A stretch of DNA of 64,000 nt from Luteibacter pinisoli (GTDB taxonomy: Bacteria > Pseudomonadota > Gammaproteobacteria > Xanthomonadales > Rhodanobacteraceae). Both the position numbers and the translations under genes were made by a program. Positions 29,435-38,985 of the stretch are shown one piece after another. The notes under the pieces were generated by a model. That model was given only the letters and a program-made list of their open reading frames with translations. It was not told where the DNA came from and did no database searches. Within the stretch, counting starts at the first letter, position 1; each line of letters opens with the position of its first letter. The DNA is taken from the NCBI RefSeq assembly GCF_006385595.1, contig NZ_CP041046.1:3286001-3350000 (forward strand). Reading direction: 5' to 3'.

Positions 29435-29477
29435 GAGACGGCGAATTCTAGGGGACACGAGCCCCTCGCGCAAGGCC

Positions 29478-30440
29478 TCAGGAGGCCATGCGCAGCTCCT
29501 TGGGCAGCGCAAACGTGATGCTTTCGGCTTCGCCATCCAGCTCACGCACCGAGCCGGCGCCCCACGACTGCAGGCGGGCGATCACTTCCTTCACCAGCTT
29601 CTCGGGGGCCGACGCACCGGCGGTGACGCCGATCCGCGCCTTGCCTTCGATCCAGCTCTTTTCGATGTGCTCGGCACCGTCGATGAGGAACGACGGCACG
29701 CCCTGCTTCTCCGCCAGCTCGCGCAGGCGATTGGAGTTGGAGCTGTTCACCGAGCCGACGACGAGCACGAGATCCACGGCATCGGCGAGGCGGCGCACGG
29801 CATCCTGGCGGTTCTGCGTGGCGTAGCAGATGTCGTCCTTGCGCGGGCCATGGATGGCCGTGAACTTCGCGCGCAGCGCGTTGATGATGGCGATGGTGTC
29901 GTCTACCGAGAGCGTGGTCTGGGTGACGAACGCCAGCTTGTCCGGCTGCGTCGGCACGAGTGCCTCGACGTCCTCTACCGATTCCACCAGGTAGATGCTG
30001 CCGCTGTTGGCGCTGTTCCACTGGCCCATGGTGCCTTCCACTTCCGGGTGCCCGGCATGGCCGATCAGCACCACGTCGTGGCCGGCGCGACCCAGACGGG
30101 CCACTTCCATATGCACCTTGGTGACCAGCGGGCACGTGGCGTCGAACACGCGCAGGCTGCGGCGGTCCGCCTCCTCGCGCACGGCCTTCGGCACGCCATG
30201 GGCGCTGAAGATGACCGTGGAGTTGTCCGGTACCTCGTCCAGTTCTTCCACGAACACCGCGCCGTCGGCGCGCAGGCGCTCCACCACGTAGCGGTTGTGG
30301 ACGACTTCGTGGCGCACGTAGATCGGTGCGCCGTACGACTCAAGCGCGCGTTCGACGATGGCGATGGCCCGGTCGACGCCGGCACAGAAGCCGCGGGGAT
30401 TGGCGAGGAGGATGTCCAAGAATGGCCTCGTGGCGGCCAT
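29478..30440 (-). CDS. ispH: 4-hydroxy-3-methylbut-2-enyl diphosphate reductase
   Basis: The last step of the MEP isoprenoid pathway, making IPP and DMAPP with an iron-sulfur cluster. It is 320 residues, the usual size. The three cluster cysteines are in PRGFCAGVDRA (C19), FDATCPLVTKVH and DDICYATQNRQ. VVGSVNSSNSNRL and the catalytic-loop HGV and GHAGHPEVEGT segments are conserved. It is the final gene of the murJ-ribF-ileS-lspA-ispH series on this strand, 44 bases after lspA. Confidence 0.97.
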   Translation of the reverse strand: MAATRPFLDILLANPRGFCAGVDRAIAIVERALESYGAPIYVRHEVVHNRYVVERLRADGAVFVEELDEVPDNSTVIFSAHGVPKAVREEADRRSLRVFDATCPLVTKVHMEVARLGRAGHDVVLIGHAGHPEVEGTMGQWNSANSGSIYLVESVEDVEALVPTQPDKLAFVTQTTLSVDDTIAIINALRAKFTAIHGPRKDDICYATQNRQDAVRRLADAVDLVLVVGSVNSSNSNRLRELAEKQGVPSFLIDGAEHIEKSWIEGKARIGVTAGASAPEKLVKEVIARLQSWGAGSVRELDGEAESITFALPKELRMAS

Positions 30441-30484
30441 GAGGCCGCTGGTGGGGATACCCGCCGATTATCGCACGGCTGGGC

Positions 30485-30985
30485 TCAGGCTTTTTTGGGG
30501 GTCGGCTGGAACAGGCTGAACACGATGAGGCCGGCGGCGCCGACACTGATGGCGCAATCAGCCACGTTGAACACCGGGAACGGGTAGCTGCCGATGAACA
30601 CCTGGATGAAGTCCGTGACCTTGGCGGCGTATACGCGGTCGATGAGATTGCCCAGCGCACCGGCGATGATCATGGCCAGCGGCACGGCCGTGCGCCAGTC
30701 ACGGCGCGGCGTGCGCGAGAGCCACACGCCGAGGATGGTGCTGATGCCCACCGCCAGCAAGGCGAAGAACCAGCGCTGCCAGCCGGCGCTGTCCGCCAGG
30801 AAGCTGAACGCCGCGCCGGTGTTGAAGGTGAGCGTCCAGTTCAGGACACCCGGGATCACCGGGTGCGGCGTTTCCGCCGGCTGCAGCCCGACCAGGGCCC
30901 ACCACTTGGTGAGCTGGTCGAGCGCGATCAGGCCGGCGGTAAGCCAGAGCCAGGCCAGGGCGTTGGGGCGTGGGCGTGCAGTCAT
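30485..30985 (-). CDS. lspA: Lipoprotein signal peptidase (signal peptidase II)
   Basis: A 166-residue inner-membrane aspartyl protease that removes signal peptides from lipidated prolipoproteins. There are four membrane segments. The catalytic aspartates are D125 (VTDFI) and D143 (FNVADCAISVG), with GALGNLIDRV preceding. ATG 30985 is chosen; an in-frame TTG four codons upstream is immediately next to AAGGA and too close to use well. Lgt, the enzyme acting before it, is at 59.6-60.4 kb. Confidence 0.96.
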   Translation of the reverse strand: MTARPRPNALAWLWLTAGLIALDQLTKWWALVGLQPAETPHPVIPGVLNWTLTFNTGAAFSFLADSAGWQRWFFALLAVGISTILGVWLSRTPRRDWRTAVPLAMIIAGALGNLIDRVYAAKVTDFIQVFIGSYPFPVFNVADCAISVGAAGLIVFSLFQPTPKKA

Positions 30986-31020
30986 GCGTTGGATCAATCC
31001 TTAACTTCGGGGCACGCGGG

Positions 31021-33879
31021 TCAGAACCAGCGGCGGTCCTCGCCCGGGCCAGCGACGTTCTCCACGCAACGGGCGCAGATCTCGGGATGGGCCGGGTCGT
31101 GGCCCACGTCCGGGCGGTGCTGCCAGCAACGGATGCACTTGGCCCAGTCCGTGACGGCGGCCGAGACATACACCTCGCCCTCGTCCAGCTCCACCTTCTC
31201 CGCCGTCTCCGGGCGGCCGTCGAGCGGGGCCAGGGCCACGTCCGAGGTGATGAAGAAGAAGCGCAGCTCGCCGGCGGATGCCGCCAGGGCGGACTGCGTG
31301 GCGATGTCAGCGTGCAGCGTGAGGGTGGCATCCAGCGACGCGCCGATCTGGCCCGCCTTGCGCATGCCTTCGAGCACGCGCGACGCCGTTTCGCGGATGG
31401 CGAGCAGCTTGCCCCACCATGCGCGCGTCTCGGCATCCTGGCGTACCTCGAGGCCGTCGTAGAACGTCTCGAACAACACGGATTCGCTGCGCGTGCCCGG
31501 CAGGTGCTGCCAGATCTCTTCGGCGGTGAAGCTCAGCATCGGCGCGATCCAGCGCACCATCGCCTCGGCGATCCGGTACATCGCGCTCTGCGCGCTGCGA
31601 CGGGCCAGGCTTTCCGTCGGCATCGTGTACAGGCGATCCTTGGTCACGTCCAGGTACAGCGCACCCAGTTCCGTGGTGCAGAAGTTCTGCACCCGCTGGA
31701 CGATTTCCGGGAAGTCGTAACGCTCGTACGCGGCGACGATGGCGGCCTGCGCATCGGCCGCCTGCTGCACGGCCCACTGGTCCAGCGGCAGGCATGCGTC
31801 GGTCGCCAGCAGGTCCTTCGCCGGGTCGAAGCCGTCGAGGTTGCCGAGCAGGAAGCGCGCGGTATTGCGGATACGGCGATACGTATCCGAGACGCGCTTC
31901 AGGATCTCGTCCGACAACGCCATTTCGTTGCGGTAGTCGGTGGAGCAGATCCACAGGCGCAGGATGTCCGCGCCCAGGGTCTTCATGATTTCCTGGGGCT
32001 CGATGCCGTTGCCCAGCGACTTCGACATCTTGCGGCCCTGCGCATCCACGGTGAAGCCATGGGTGAGCACGTGGTCGTAAGGCGCGCGGCCGTGGATGGC
32101 GGCCGAGGTGAGCAGCGAGGACTGGAACCAGCCGCGATGCTGGTCGGAACCTTCCAGGTACATCACCTTGTACTCGCTGGCGCCGCCGGCCTGCAGCTCG
32201 GGACGCTGGCCCACCACCGCGAAGTGGCTGACGCCGGAGTCGAACCACACGTCGAGGACGTCGGTCACCTTTTCATAGGTGTCCGCGTCGTCGCCGATCA
32301 GCTCGCGGGCATCCAGCGTGAACCAGCTGTCGATGCCTTCGCGCGCGACCTTCTGCGCCACCTTCTCCATCAGCGGGACGGTATCGGGGTGCGGCTCGTG
32401 GGTGTCCTTGTGCACGAACAGGGTGATCGGTACGCCCCAGGTCCGCTGGCGCGAGATGCACCAGTCCGGGCGGCCATCGACCATGCCGCGGATGCGCTCT
32501 TCACCCCAGCCCGGCACCCAGCGCACGGACTTGATCGAGGTCAGCGCGGTATCGCGCAGGCCGGCCTGCTCCATGCCGATGAACCACTGCGGCGTGGCGC
32601 GGAAGATCACCGGCGTCTTGTGGCGCCAGCAATGCGGGTAGCTGTGCGAGAGCTTCGCCGAGGCAAGAAGCACGCCACGGAAGCGCAGCAGGTCGACGAT
32701 GGCGTCGTTGGCCTTCCAGATGTGCATGCCGGCGAAGGTGGTGTCGCCGGCCAGCGGCAGGTCGCTGCGATACACGCCGCGGCCGTCCACATAATTGAGC
32801 GTGCCGATGCCGTAATGCTGGCCCACGGCGAAATCTTCCGCGCCGTGGTCGGGCGCGGTGTGCACGGCACCGGTACCGTCTTCGTCGGAGACGTGGTCGC
32901 CGAGGATGATGGGCACGTGCTTGTCGTAGAACGGGTGCTTCAGCTGCTGGTTTTCCAGCGCGGCGCCCTGCACGCGGCCGAGGACGGTGACGCCCTCCAC
33001 GCCGTAACGCGCCAGCGCCTTCTCGACCAGGGCCGAGGCGATGACGAGCAGCACGCGCTTGCCGTCACGCGACGGGCCTTCGACGAGGGCGTATTCAAGC
33101 TCGCCACCCAGCGACACGGCCTGGCTGGACGGCAGCGTCCACGGCGTGGTCGTCCAGATCGGCACGGCCACGATGGCGTCACCCACCTCGACGCCGAACT
33201 CGGCACCCATTTCCTTCGGATAGACAGCGTCGTACGCCACGTCCACCGCGGGCGAGGTCTTGTCGGCGTATTCGATTTCCGCCTCGGCCAGGGCCGAGCC
33301 GCAATCAAAGCACCAGTACACCGGTTTGGCGCCACGCACCACGTGGCCGTTATCCACGATGCGCGCCAGCGCGCGGATCATGTCGGCTTCGTAGGTGAAA
33401 TCGAGCGTGCGGTACGGCTTTTCCCAATCGCCCAGGACACCGAGGCGCTTGAAATCCGTGCGCTGCAGGTCGATCTGCGCCAGCGCGTATTCACGGCACT
33501 TCTGGCGGAACGCCGCGGCGTCGAGCTTGTCGCCCGCCTTGCCGAACTTCTTCTCGATGGCGATTTCGATCGGCAGGCCGTGGCAATCCCACCCCGGCAC
33601 GTACGGCGCACGGTAGCCGGCGATCAGCTTGGACTTGACGATGACGTCCTTCAGCACCTTGTTGACCGCATGGCCAAGATGGATCGCGCCGTTGGCGTAC
33701 GGCGGGCCATCGTGCAGCACGAAGACCTTGTCGCGGCCGGCGGTCTGCTCCTGGATCTGCTGGTAGCGGCCAATGCGCTCCCAGCCGGCCAGCCACGTGG
33801 GCTCGCGCTTGGGCAGGTCGCCGCGCATCGGGAATTCCGTCTGCGGCAGGTTGATCGTGTTCTTGTAGTCCTGGGTCAT
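31021..33879 (-). CDS. ileS: Isoleucyl-tRNA synthetase
   Basis: A 952-residue class I synthetase charging tRNA-Ile. The HIGH-type motif is PPYANGAIHLGHA, the KMSKS loop is GRKMSKSLGN, and the editing domain contains TTTPWTLPSSQA. A zinc site ends the protein (CIRCWQ ... ICARC), which places it with the E. coli-type enzyme rather than the mupirocin-resistant type. The start is ATG 33879 (MTQDYKNTINLP), 19 bases after the ribF stop. Confidence 0.98.
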   Translation of the reverse strand: MTQDYKNTINLPQTEFPMRGDLPKREPTWLAGWERIGRYQQIQEQTAGRDKVFVLHDGPPYANGAIHLGHAVNKVLKDVIVKSKLIAGYRAPYVPGWDCHGLPIEIAIEKKFGKAGDKLDAAAFRQKCREYALAQIDLQRTDFKRLGVLGDWEKPYRTLDFTYEADMIRALARIVDNGHVVRGAKPVYWCFDCGSALAEAEIEYADKTSPAVDVAYDAVYPKEMGAEFGVEVGDAIVAVPIWTTTPWTLPSSQAVSLGGELEYALVEGPSRDGKRVLLVIASALVEKALARYGVEGVTVLGRVQGAALENQQLKHPFYDKHVPIILGDHVSDEDGTGAVHTAPDHGAEDFAVGQHYGIGTLNYVDGRGVYRSDLPLAGDTTFAGMHIWKANDAIVDLLRFRGVLLASAKLSHSYPHCWRHKTPVIFRATPQWFIGMEQAGLRDTALTSIKSVRWVPGWGEERIRGMVDGRPDWCISRQRTWGVPITLFVHKDTHEPHPDTVPLMEKVAQKVAREGIDSWFTLDARELIGDDADTYEKVTDVLDVWFDSGVSHFAVVGQRPELQAGGASEYKVMYLEGSDQHRGWFQSSLLTSAAIHGRAPYDHVLTHGFTVDAQGRKMSKSLGNGIEPQEIMKTLGADILRLWICSTDYRNEMALSDEILKRVSDTYRRIRNTARFLLGNLDGFDPAKDLLATDACLPLDQWAVQQAADAQAAIVAAYERYDFPEIVQRVQNFCTTELGALYLDVTKDRLYTMPTESLARRSAQSAMYRIAEAMVRWIAPMLSFTAEEIWQHLPGTRSESVLFETFYDGLEVRQDAETRAWWGKLLAIRETASRVLEGMRKAGQIGASLDATLTLHADIATQSALAASAGELRFFFITSDVALAPLDGRPETAEKVELDEGEVYVSAAVTDWAKCIRCWQHRPDVGHDPAHPEICARCVENVAGPGEDRRWF

Positions 33880-33898
33880 CGCTGGCAACCGTGGTGTG

Positions 33899-34855
33899 TC
33901 ATGCATCGGCAAGGATGGGATTCATCCCAAGTGCCTGCCGGGCGTCCCGTTCGTCCTGGCGCATCTGCGCGGTCAGGGCGTCCAGGCCGTCGAATTTTTC
34001 CTCGTCCCTGAGCTTGCGGACGAACTCCACGCCGATGCGCTGGCCGTAGAGGTCGCCGGAGAAATCAAACAGATGGGCTTCGAGCAGCGGCTCGCGCACC
34101 TCGTTCACCGTGGGCCGGAAGCCCAGGCTGGCCACCCCGGGCCAGCTGCACGGGCCATCGCCCATGCCGATGCGTACCGCGAAGATGCCCTGGATGGGGC
34201 TGACGCGGTCGCGCAGGTGCACGTTGGCCGTGGGATAGCCCAGCTCGCGGCCCAGCTGCTTGCCGTGCTCGACGTGGCCGTCGATGACGAACGGGCGGCC
34301 GAGCAGCACCGCCGCATCCGCGAAGCGGCTTTCGGCGAGCAGCGTGCGCACCTTCGACGAAGAGACGCGCTCGCCGTCCACCAGCACGGGCGCCACGGCG
34401 TGGGCGGTGAAGCCCAGCTCGGCACCCATTGACTGCAACAGGGCGAAATCGCCACCGCGGCGGTGACCGAAACGGAAATCCTCGCCCACCCAGACTTCGC
34501 GGGCGGCGAGCCGGCCAACGATCACCTGGCGGACGAAGTCCTCCGCGGACATGCACGTCAGCGCTTCATCAAAGCGCAGCGACAGCAGTTCGCGGATGCC
34601 GGCGGCGGTCATGCCCTCGGCCTTCTCGCGCACGCCGGACAGGCGCGGCACCGGCTCCTTCGAGAAGAAGGCGCGGGGTAGCGGGTCGAAACTGATCACG
34701 GCAGCGGCCAGGCCCTTCGCCTCGGCGCGCTGGCGCACCTCGGACAGGATCGCCTGGTGGCCCAGGTGCAGGCCGTCGAAGGCGCCGATCGCCACCACGC
34801 TACCCTCGGGCGCGAGGCAGGGTCCATCCACGTCGCGATGGAGTCGCAGCGTCAT
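33899..34855 (-). CDS. ribF: Bifunctional riboflavin kinase / FMN adenylyltransferase
   Basis: Makes FMN and FAD from riboflavin and ATP. Of its 318 residues, the N-terminal adenylyltransferase has GAFDGLHLGHQAIL and VGEDFRFGHRRGGD. The C-terminal kinase has LGRELGYPTANV and the metal/ATP loop. ATG 34855 gives the normal N-terminus MTLRLHRD. The position between murJ and ileS is the conserved gammaproteobacterial order. Confidence 0.97.
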   Translation of the reverse strand: MTLRLHRDVDGPCLAPEGSVVAIGAFDGLHLGHQAILSEVRQRAEAKGLAAAVISFDPLPRAFFSKEPVPRLSGVREKAEGMTAAGIRELLSLRFDEALTCMSAEDFVRQVIVGRLAAREVWVGEDFRFGHRRGGDFALLQSMGAELGFTAHAVAPVLVDGERVSSSKVRTLLAESRFADAAVLLGRPFVIDGHVEHGKQLGRELGYPTANVHLRDRVSPIQGIFAVRIGMGDGPCSWPGVASLGFRPTVNEVREPLLEAHLFDFSGDLYGQRIGVEFVRKLRDEEKFDGLDALTAQMRQDERDARQALGMNPILADA

Positions 34856-34939
34856 GCGCGGCCGCCTTGGGGTCGATGGGGAAGAAAAGCCATCGGGCCA
34901 GTATAACGGGCCCATTGCGCCGCACAATGCGGCGCGCCC

Positions 34940-36547
34940 TTAACGGGCGCGCAGATCCGAAGGACGGAAGCCCATGGCGAACAGGGCCGCCAGGTAGGCG
35001 CCGCCACCGGCACACACCAGCACCGCCAGCCGCACCACGCGCAACCCGTGGTTGACGTCACTCCACTCCGGCCAGAGGTACAGGCCGCCCAGCAGCACCG
35101 CGCTCATGACCGCGCAGGCCACGGCGAGGCGAACCAGGTGCCGCGCCCAGCCCGGCTGGGCCTCGTACACGCCCGCCTTGCCCAGCCAGCGCCAGAGCAG
35201 GCCGAGGTTGATGTAGCTGGCCAGCGCGCTGGCCATGCCCAGCGCCATGTGCAGGCCCGGGATGTGGGCGATGCCCTCCATCCAGGAGCCGGCCTTCTGC
35301 GCCGGCGAGGCCCAGAGGAAGAACAGCAGCGCCAGGAACAGCACGTTCAGCACCATGTTCGAGACCAGCGAGGCCACGCCCGCGCGCACCGGGGTCTTGG
35401 TGTCCTTGCGGGCATAGAACGCCGGCAGCACCACCTTGACCAGGGCGAACGCCGGCAGGCCGAAGCTCAGCGCCGAAATCGACATGGAGGCCATCTTCGT
35501 GTCGAACGCGGTGAACGCGCCGTTCTGGAAAATCGTCGCCACCAGCGGGAACGACAGGATCATCAGCGCGAACATCGCCGGCACGGCGATCAGCAGGGTG
35601 ATTCGCAGGCCCCAGTCCAGCGCCTTCGAGAAGCCATCGTGGTCCGTGGCCACGTGGTGGCGCGAAAGCGACGGCAGGATCACGGTACCCAGCGCCACGC
35701 CGAACACGCCCAGCGGCAGTTCGAGGAAGCGATCCGCCTGGGACAGCCAGCTCTGCGAGCCGGCGATCAGCAGCGAGGCGATGATCGTGTCCAGCAGCAG
35801 GTTGATCTGCGCGACGGAAGAACCGAACAGCGTCGGCACCATCAGCCGCATGATCCGGCGCACGTCCGGCGAGTTCCAGCCCCAGCGCGGCAGGGCCAGC
35901 AGGTCGAGCTGGCGCAGCGTGGGCAGCTGGAACATTAGCTGGAGGATGCCCGCCACCAGGATGGCCCAGCCCATGGCCATGATCGGCGTGTGCAGCTTCG
36001 GCGCCAGCCAGAGCGCGCCAGCGATCATGCACAGGTTGAGGATCACCGGCGTCAGCGCCGGCAGGCCGAAGCGATGGAAGCTGTTGAGCGCCCCGCCACA
36101 CAGGGCCGTTAGCGACACAAACAGCAGGAACGGGAAGGTCAGCCGCAGCAGGTTTACCGTGAGGCTGAACTTGTCCGGCGATTCCACCGCGCCCGGCGAA
36201 AACAGCGCCGTGACCTGGGGGGCGAAGATCACGCCGATTGCCGTCACCACCAGGAGCACCCCGCCCAGGGTGCCCGCGGTGCGCGCCATCAGGTTCTTCA
36301 GGTCCGCGTGGGGGCGGGTTTCCTTGACCTCGGTGAACACCGGGACGAAGGCCGTGGAGAACGAGCCCTCGGCAAACAGGCGGCGCATGAAGTTCGGGAT
36401 ACGGAAGGCCACCCAGAAGGCGTCGGTGGCCGCATTGGCGCCGAACGAGTGGTTGATGGCCATGTCACGGACCAGGCCGAGCACGCGGGAAACCATGGTC
36501 ATGCCGCTGAAGGACAGCACGCCGCGGAGGAGACTGGGGGTTTTCAT
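34940..36547 (-). CDS. murJ: Lipid II flippase MurJ
   Basis: A 535-residue polytopic inner-membrane protein with about 14 membrane segments that flips lipid II for peptidoglycan synthesis. Family hallmarks are present: SRVLGLVRDMAINHSFGA, TDAFWVAFRIPNFMRRLFAEG, SFSTAFVPVF, and FYARKDTKTPVRAG. The start is ATG 36547. It heads the ribF-ileS-lspA-ispH series and is divergent from rpsT, with 202 bases between. Confidence 0.97.
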   Translation of the reverse strand: MKTPSLLRGVLSFSGMTMVSRVLGLVRDMAINHSFGANAATDAFWVAFRIPNFMRRLFAEGSFSTAFVPVFTEVKETRPHADLKNLMARTAGTLGGVLLVVTAIGVIFAPQVTALFSPGAVESPDKFSLTVNLLRLTFPFLLFVSLTALCGGALNSFHRFGLPALTPVILNLCMIAGALWLAPKLHTPIMAMGWAILVAGILQLMFQLPTLRQLDLLALPRWGWNSPDVRRIMRLMVPTLFGSSVAQINLLLDTIIASLLIAGSQSWLSQADRFLELPLGVFGVALGTVILPSLSRHHVATDHDGFSKALDWGLRITLLIAVPAMFALMILSFPLVATIFQNGAFTAFDTKMASMSISALSFGLPAFALVKVVLPAFYARKDTKTPVRAGVASLVSNMVLNVLFLALLFFLWASPAQKAGSWMEGIAHIPGLHMALGMASALASYINLGLLWRWLGKAGVYEAQPGWARHLVRLAVACAVMSAVLLGGLYLWPEWSDVNHGLRVVRLAVLVCAGGGAYLAALFAMGFRPSDLRAR

Positions 36548-36678
36548 CCGTGCCTGGGGTTACCGGTAAACCCCTAGTTTGACAAAGGCTGGCAGGCAGC
36601 GGACAGTTCTCTTTCTGGATTTTCCCGGGCAGCCCGGGCCGTCCCTACCCGCCCGGCTCCCGTGCGGGGGCTAACCTA

Positions 36679-36707
36679 TTGACGCAGCCCCAGTTTGGCC
36701 GCAAAAT
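36679..36707 (+). promoter_or_regulatory. Promoter of rpsT
   Basis: TTGACG (36679-36684) and CAAAAT (36702-36707) are spaced 17 bases, upstream of the S20 gene in the murJ-rpsT divergent gap. The remaining 36548-36678 region shows no other signal I can name. Confidence 0.65.
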
Positions 36708-36749
36708 GGGCGTCTTTCTTAAAACCCACCGAATCACTGGAGCTTTACC

Positions 36750-37013
36750 TTGGCCAACATCAAGTCCGCGAAGAAGCGTGCGCGTCAGTCGGAGCAGCGC
36801 CGGCTGCGCAACGTCAGCGCGCGTTCCATGGTGCGTTCCGCACTGAAGAAGGTCGTCAAGGCGATCGACGCCAAGGATAAGGCAGCTGCTGCCACGGCTT
36901 ACGCCGTCGCCGTGCCGGTCATGGACCGCTACGCCGCCCGCGGCCTGATCCACAAGAACAAGGCTGCTCGTCACAAGAGCCGCCTGAACGCGAAGATCCG
37001 CGACCTGGCTTAA
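36750..37013 (+). CDS. rpsT: 30S ribosomal protein S20
   Basis: An 87-residue basic primary rRNA-binding protein; it begins ANIKSAKKRARQSEQRR and contains HKNKAARHKSRLN. The initiation codon is TTG, with GGAG seven to eight bases upstream and no usable ATG nearby. E. coli rpsT also starts with UUG, where the weak start is part of translational autoregulation by S20, so the same control is likely here. It is transcribed alone and ends in a strong terminator. Confidence 0.97.
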   Translation: MANIKSAKKRARQSEQRRLRNVSARSMVRSALKKVVKAIDAKDKAAAATAYAVAVPVMDRYAARGLIHKNKAARHKSRLNAKIRDLA

Positions 37014-37038
37014 CGCCTGCGCGACATCGCTGTTCACG

Positions 37039-37065
37039 AAAAAGCCGGCGCAAGCCGGCTTTTTT
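37039..37065. terminator. Bidirectional terminator between rpsT and obgE
   Basis: AAAAAGCCGGC and GCCGGCTTTTTT form an 11-bp stem with loop GCAA. T runs exist on both strands, so it can serve rpsT and the convergent obgE. Confidence 0.93.
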
Positions 37066-37126
37066 GTTGTCCTGACGTTCTGTTGCAGAAGCCCGGTATG
37101 CGGACTCCTGCAACAGGCGAGGCCCG

Positions 37127-38194
37127 TTACTCCGTGCGCATACGCACGTCGTCGGAGACTTCCGTCTCCGTCTTGCGGGCGGCGCGCTCGGCGTCGAAGA
37201 ACTGCTGGACCTGGAGGCAGACTTCGCGAGTGCCTTGCTGGCCTGCGGCGGAGACGAGGAAGGACGGGGCCGTCCAGCCGAGGCGTGCGACGATGTCGTT
37301 GGCCGCGGCTTCGAGTTCGTCTTCGTCGTCGAACACGTCCATCTTGTTGATCACCAGCCAGCGCGGGCGCTCGACCAGCTCGGCATCGAAGTTGGCCAGT
37401 TCGCGCTCGATCGTCTGCACCTGCTCCACCGGGTCGGACCCGTCGATGGGGCGGATGTCGACCACGTGCAGCAGGAGGCTGGTGCGCGAGACGTGGCGCA
37501 GGAACTGGATGCCGAGGCCGGCGCCTTCCGCCGCACCCTCGATGATGCCGGGGATGTCCGCGATGACGAAGCTCTGGTCGGTACCGATGCGCACGACACC
37601 CAGGTTCGGGTGCAGCGTGGTGAACGGGTAGTCCGCCACGCGCGGGGTCGCGGCCGACACGGCACGGATGAAGGTGCTCTTGCCGGCGTTCGGGAAGCCC
37701 AGCAGGCCCACGTCCGCCAGCAGGCGCAGCTCAAGCTTGAGATCGCGCACTTCACCCGGGGTACCCGGCGTGGCCTTGCGCGGCGCGCGGTTCACCGAGC
37801 TCTTGAAGTGGATATTGCCCAGGCCGCCACGACCACCTTCAGCCACCTTCAGGCGCTGGCCGTGGGCGGTGAGGTCACCGATGACTTCGTCGGTGTCGAC
37901 GTTGGTCACCACGGTGCCGACGGGGACGCGGATGTCGATATCTTCGCCACCCTTGCCGTACATCTGGCTGCCCATGCCGTTCTGGCCGCGGTGGGCCTTG
38001 AACTGGCGCATGTGGCGGAAGTCCACGAGGGTGTTGATGCCTTCGTCGGCAACAAACCACACGGAACCGCCATCGCCGCCGTCGCCGCCATCAGGGCCGC
38101 CGAAGGGGATGAATTTTTCGCGGCGGAAGCTGGCGCAGCCGTTGCCGCCGCTACCGGCCGTGACTCGAATCTGCGCTTCGTCGACGAATTTCAT
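37127..38194 (-). CDS. obgE: Obg-family GTPase (CgtA)
   Basis: A 355-residue GTPase involved in 50S maturation and growth control. The glycine-rich Obg fold (1-158) contains GGPDGGDGGDGGSVWF. The G domain has P-loop GFPNAGKST, switch DIPGIIEGA, and NKMDVF. The C-terminal tail is short and acidic-basic mixed. It follows rplU-rpmA in the usual order but is separated from them by a terminator-like hairpin, so its level may depend on read-through. Confidence 0.97.
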   Translation of the reverse strand: MKFVDEAQIRVTAGSGGNGCASFRREKFIPFGGPDGGDGGDGGSVWFVADEGINTLVDFRHMRQFKAHRGQNGMGSQMYGKGGEDIDIRVPVGTVVTNVDTDEVIGDLTAHGQRLKVAEGGRGGLGNIHFKSSVNRAPRKATPGTPGEVRDLKLELRLLADVGLLGFPNAGKSTFIRAVSAATPRVADYPFTTLHPNLGVVRIGTDQSFVIADIPGIIEGAAEGAGLGIQFLRHVSRTSLLLHVVDIRPIDGSDPVEQVQTIERELANFDAELVERPRWLVINKMDVFDDEDELEAAANDIVARLGWTAPSFLVSAAGQQGTREVCLQVQQFFDAERAARKTETEVSDDVRMRTE

Positions 38195-38232
38195 GGAGCA
38201 ACCTGGGAATAAGAATAGGGGGCCTTACAAAC

Positions 38233-38258
38233 GAAAAGCCCCGCCGTTGGGCGGGGCC
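38233..38258 (-). terminator. Terminator-like hairpin between rpmA and obgE
   Basis: GCCCCGCC / GGCGGGGC with loop GTTG, followed on the minus strand by four Ts. It probably attenuates ribosomal protein transcription before obgE. Confidence 0.8.
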
Positions 38259-38280
38259 TTCGCTGTCACGTCGCGGCGGA

Positions 38281-38538
38281 TTACGCCTGGACGACGTCGA
38301 CGAACTTGCGACCCTTGTCGCCGCGAACCTTGAAGGCAACGGTGCCATCAACGAGCGCGAACAGGGTGTGGTCGCGGCCGAGGCCGACGCCCACGCCAGC
38401 GTGGAACTTGGTGCCACGCTGACGAACGATGATGTTACCGGCTTCAACAGCCTGGCCGCCGTAGATCTTCACACCGAGATACTTCGGGTTCGAATCGCGA
38501 CCGTTACGGCTGGAACCTACGCCTTTTTTATGTGCCAT
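38281..38538 (-). CDS. rpmA: 50S ribosomal protein L27
   Basis: An 85-residue protein reaching the peptidyl-transferase centre. It starts MAHKKGVGSSRNGRDSNPKYLG, the unprocessed N-terminus typical of proteobacteria, and continues IIVRQRGTKFHAGVGVGLGRDHTLFA. It is 21 bases after rplU and co-transcribed with it. Confidence 0.98.
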   Translation of the reverse strand: MAHKKGVGSSRNGRDSNPKYLGVKIYGGQAVEAGNIIVRQRGTKFHAGVGVGLGRDHTLFALVDGTVAFKVRGDKGRKFVDVVQA

Positions 38539-38559
38539 GACTCAATATCCTCCGGCGAC

Positions 38560-38874
38560 TCAGGCGTTGATGCCCGTGATCTCGATTTCGGTGTAATGCT
38601 GACGGTGTCCCTGCGTACGCTTGTAGTGCTTACGACGACGGAACTTGATGATGCGGATCTTGTCGGCGCGGCCGTGGGCGCGGATCTTCGCGCTAACGGT
38701 GGCACCGGCGACCAGCGGGGCACCCACGGTGATGGATTCGCCTTCGCCGACGAGGAGCACTTCCTCGAACGTGAAGGTCGCATCGACTTCGGCGGGGAGC
38801 AGCTCGACGCGCAGGACTTCGCCCTGCATAACGCGGTACTGCTTGCCACCGGTCTTAATGACTGCGTAGCTCAT
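38560..38874 (-). CDS. rplU: 50S ribosomal protein L21
   Basis: A 104-residue 23S-binding protein. It begins MSYAVIKTGGKQYRVMQGEVLRVE, and the conserved C-terminus contains KFRRRKHYKRTQGHRQ. First gene of rplU-rpmA; the promoter at 38937-38966 lies 63 bases upstream of the start. Confidence 0.98.
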   Translation of the reverse strand: MSYAVIKTGGKQYRVMQGEVLRVELLPAEVDATFTFEEVLLVGEGESITVGAPLVAGATVSAKIRAHGRADKIRIIKFRRRKHYKRTQGHRQHYTEIEITGINA

Positions 38875-38936
38875 GGTTATTCCTGTTACTGGTTATGTAG
38901 TTCTTTTTAGGGTGTTGCGGGTGTTACGAACCGCGA

Positions 38937-38966
38937 ATTATAGCGGAGCCGAAAAGCCAAGGTCAA
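38937..38966 (-). promoter_or_regulatory. Promoter of rplU-rpmA
   Basis: On the minus strand TTGACC (38966-38961) and a perfect TATAAT (38942-38937) are separated by 18 bases. The untranslated leader is about 55 bases, with short repeats of AACACCC. Confidence 0.85.
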
Positions 38967-38985
38967 TCAGTTGGTTAACACCGCG

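Noticed and set aside
30970..34011. A 1,013-codon plus-strand frame over ileS and lspA
   Set aside because: Antisense shadow of ileS; no recognisable domain.
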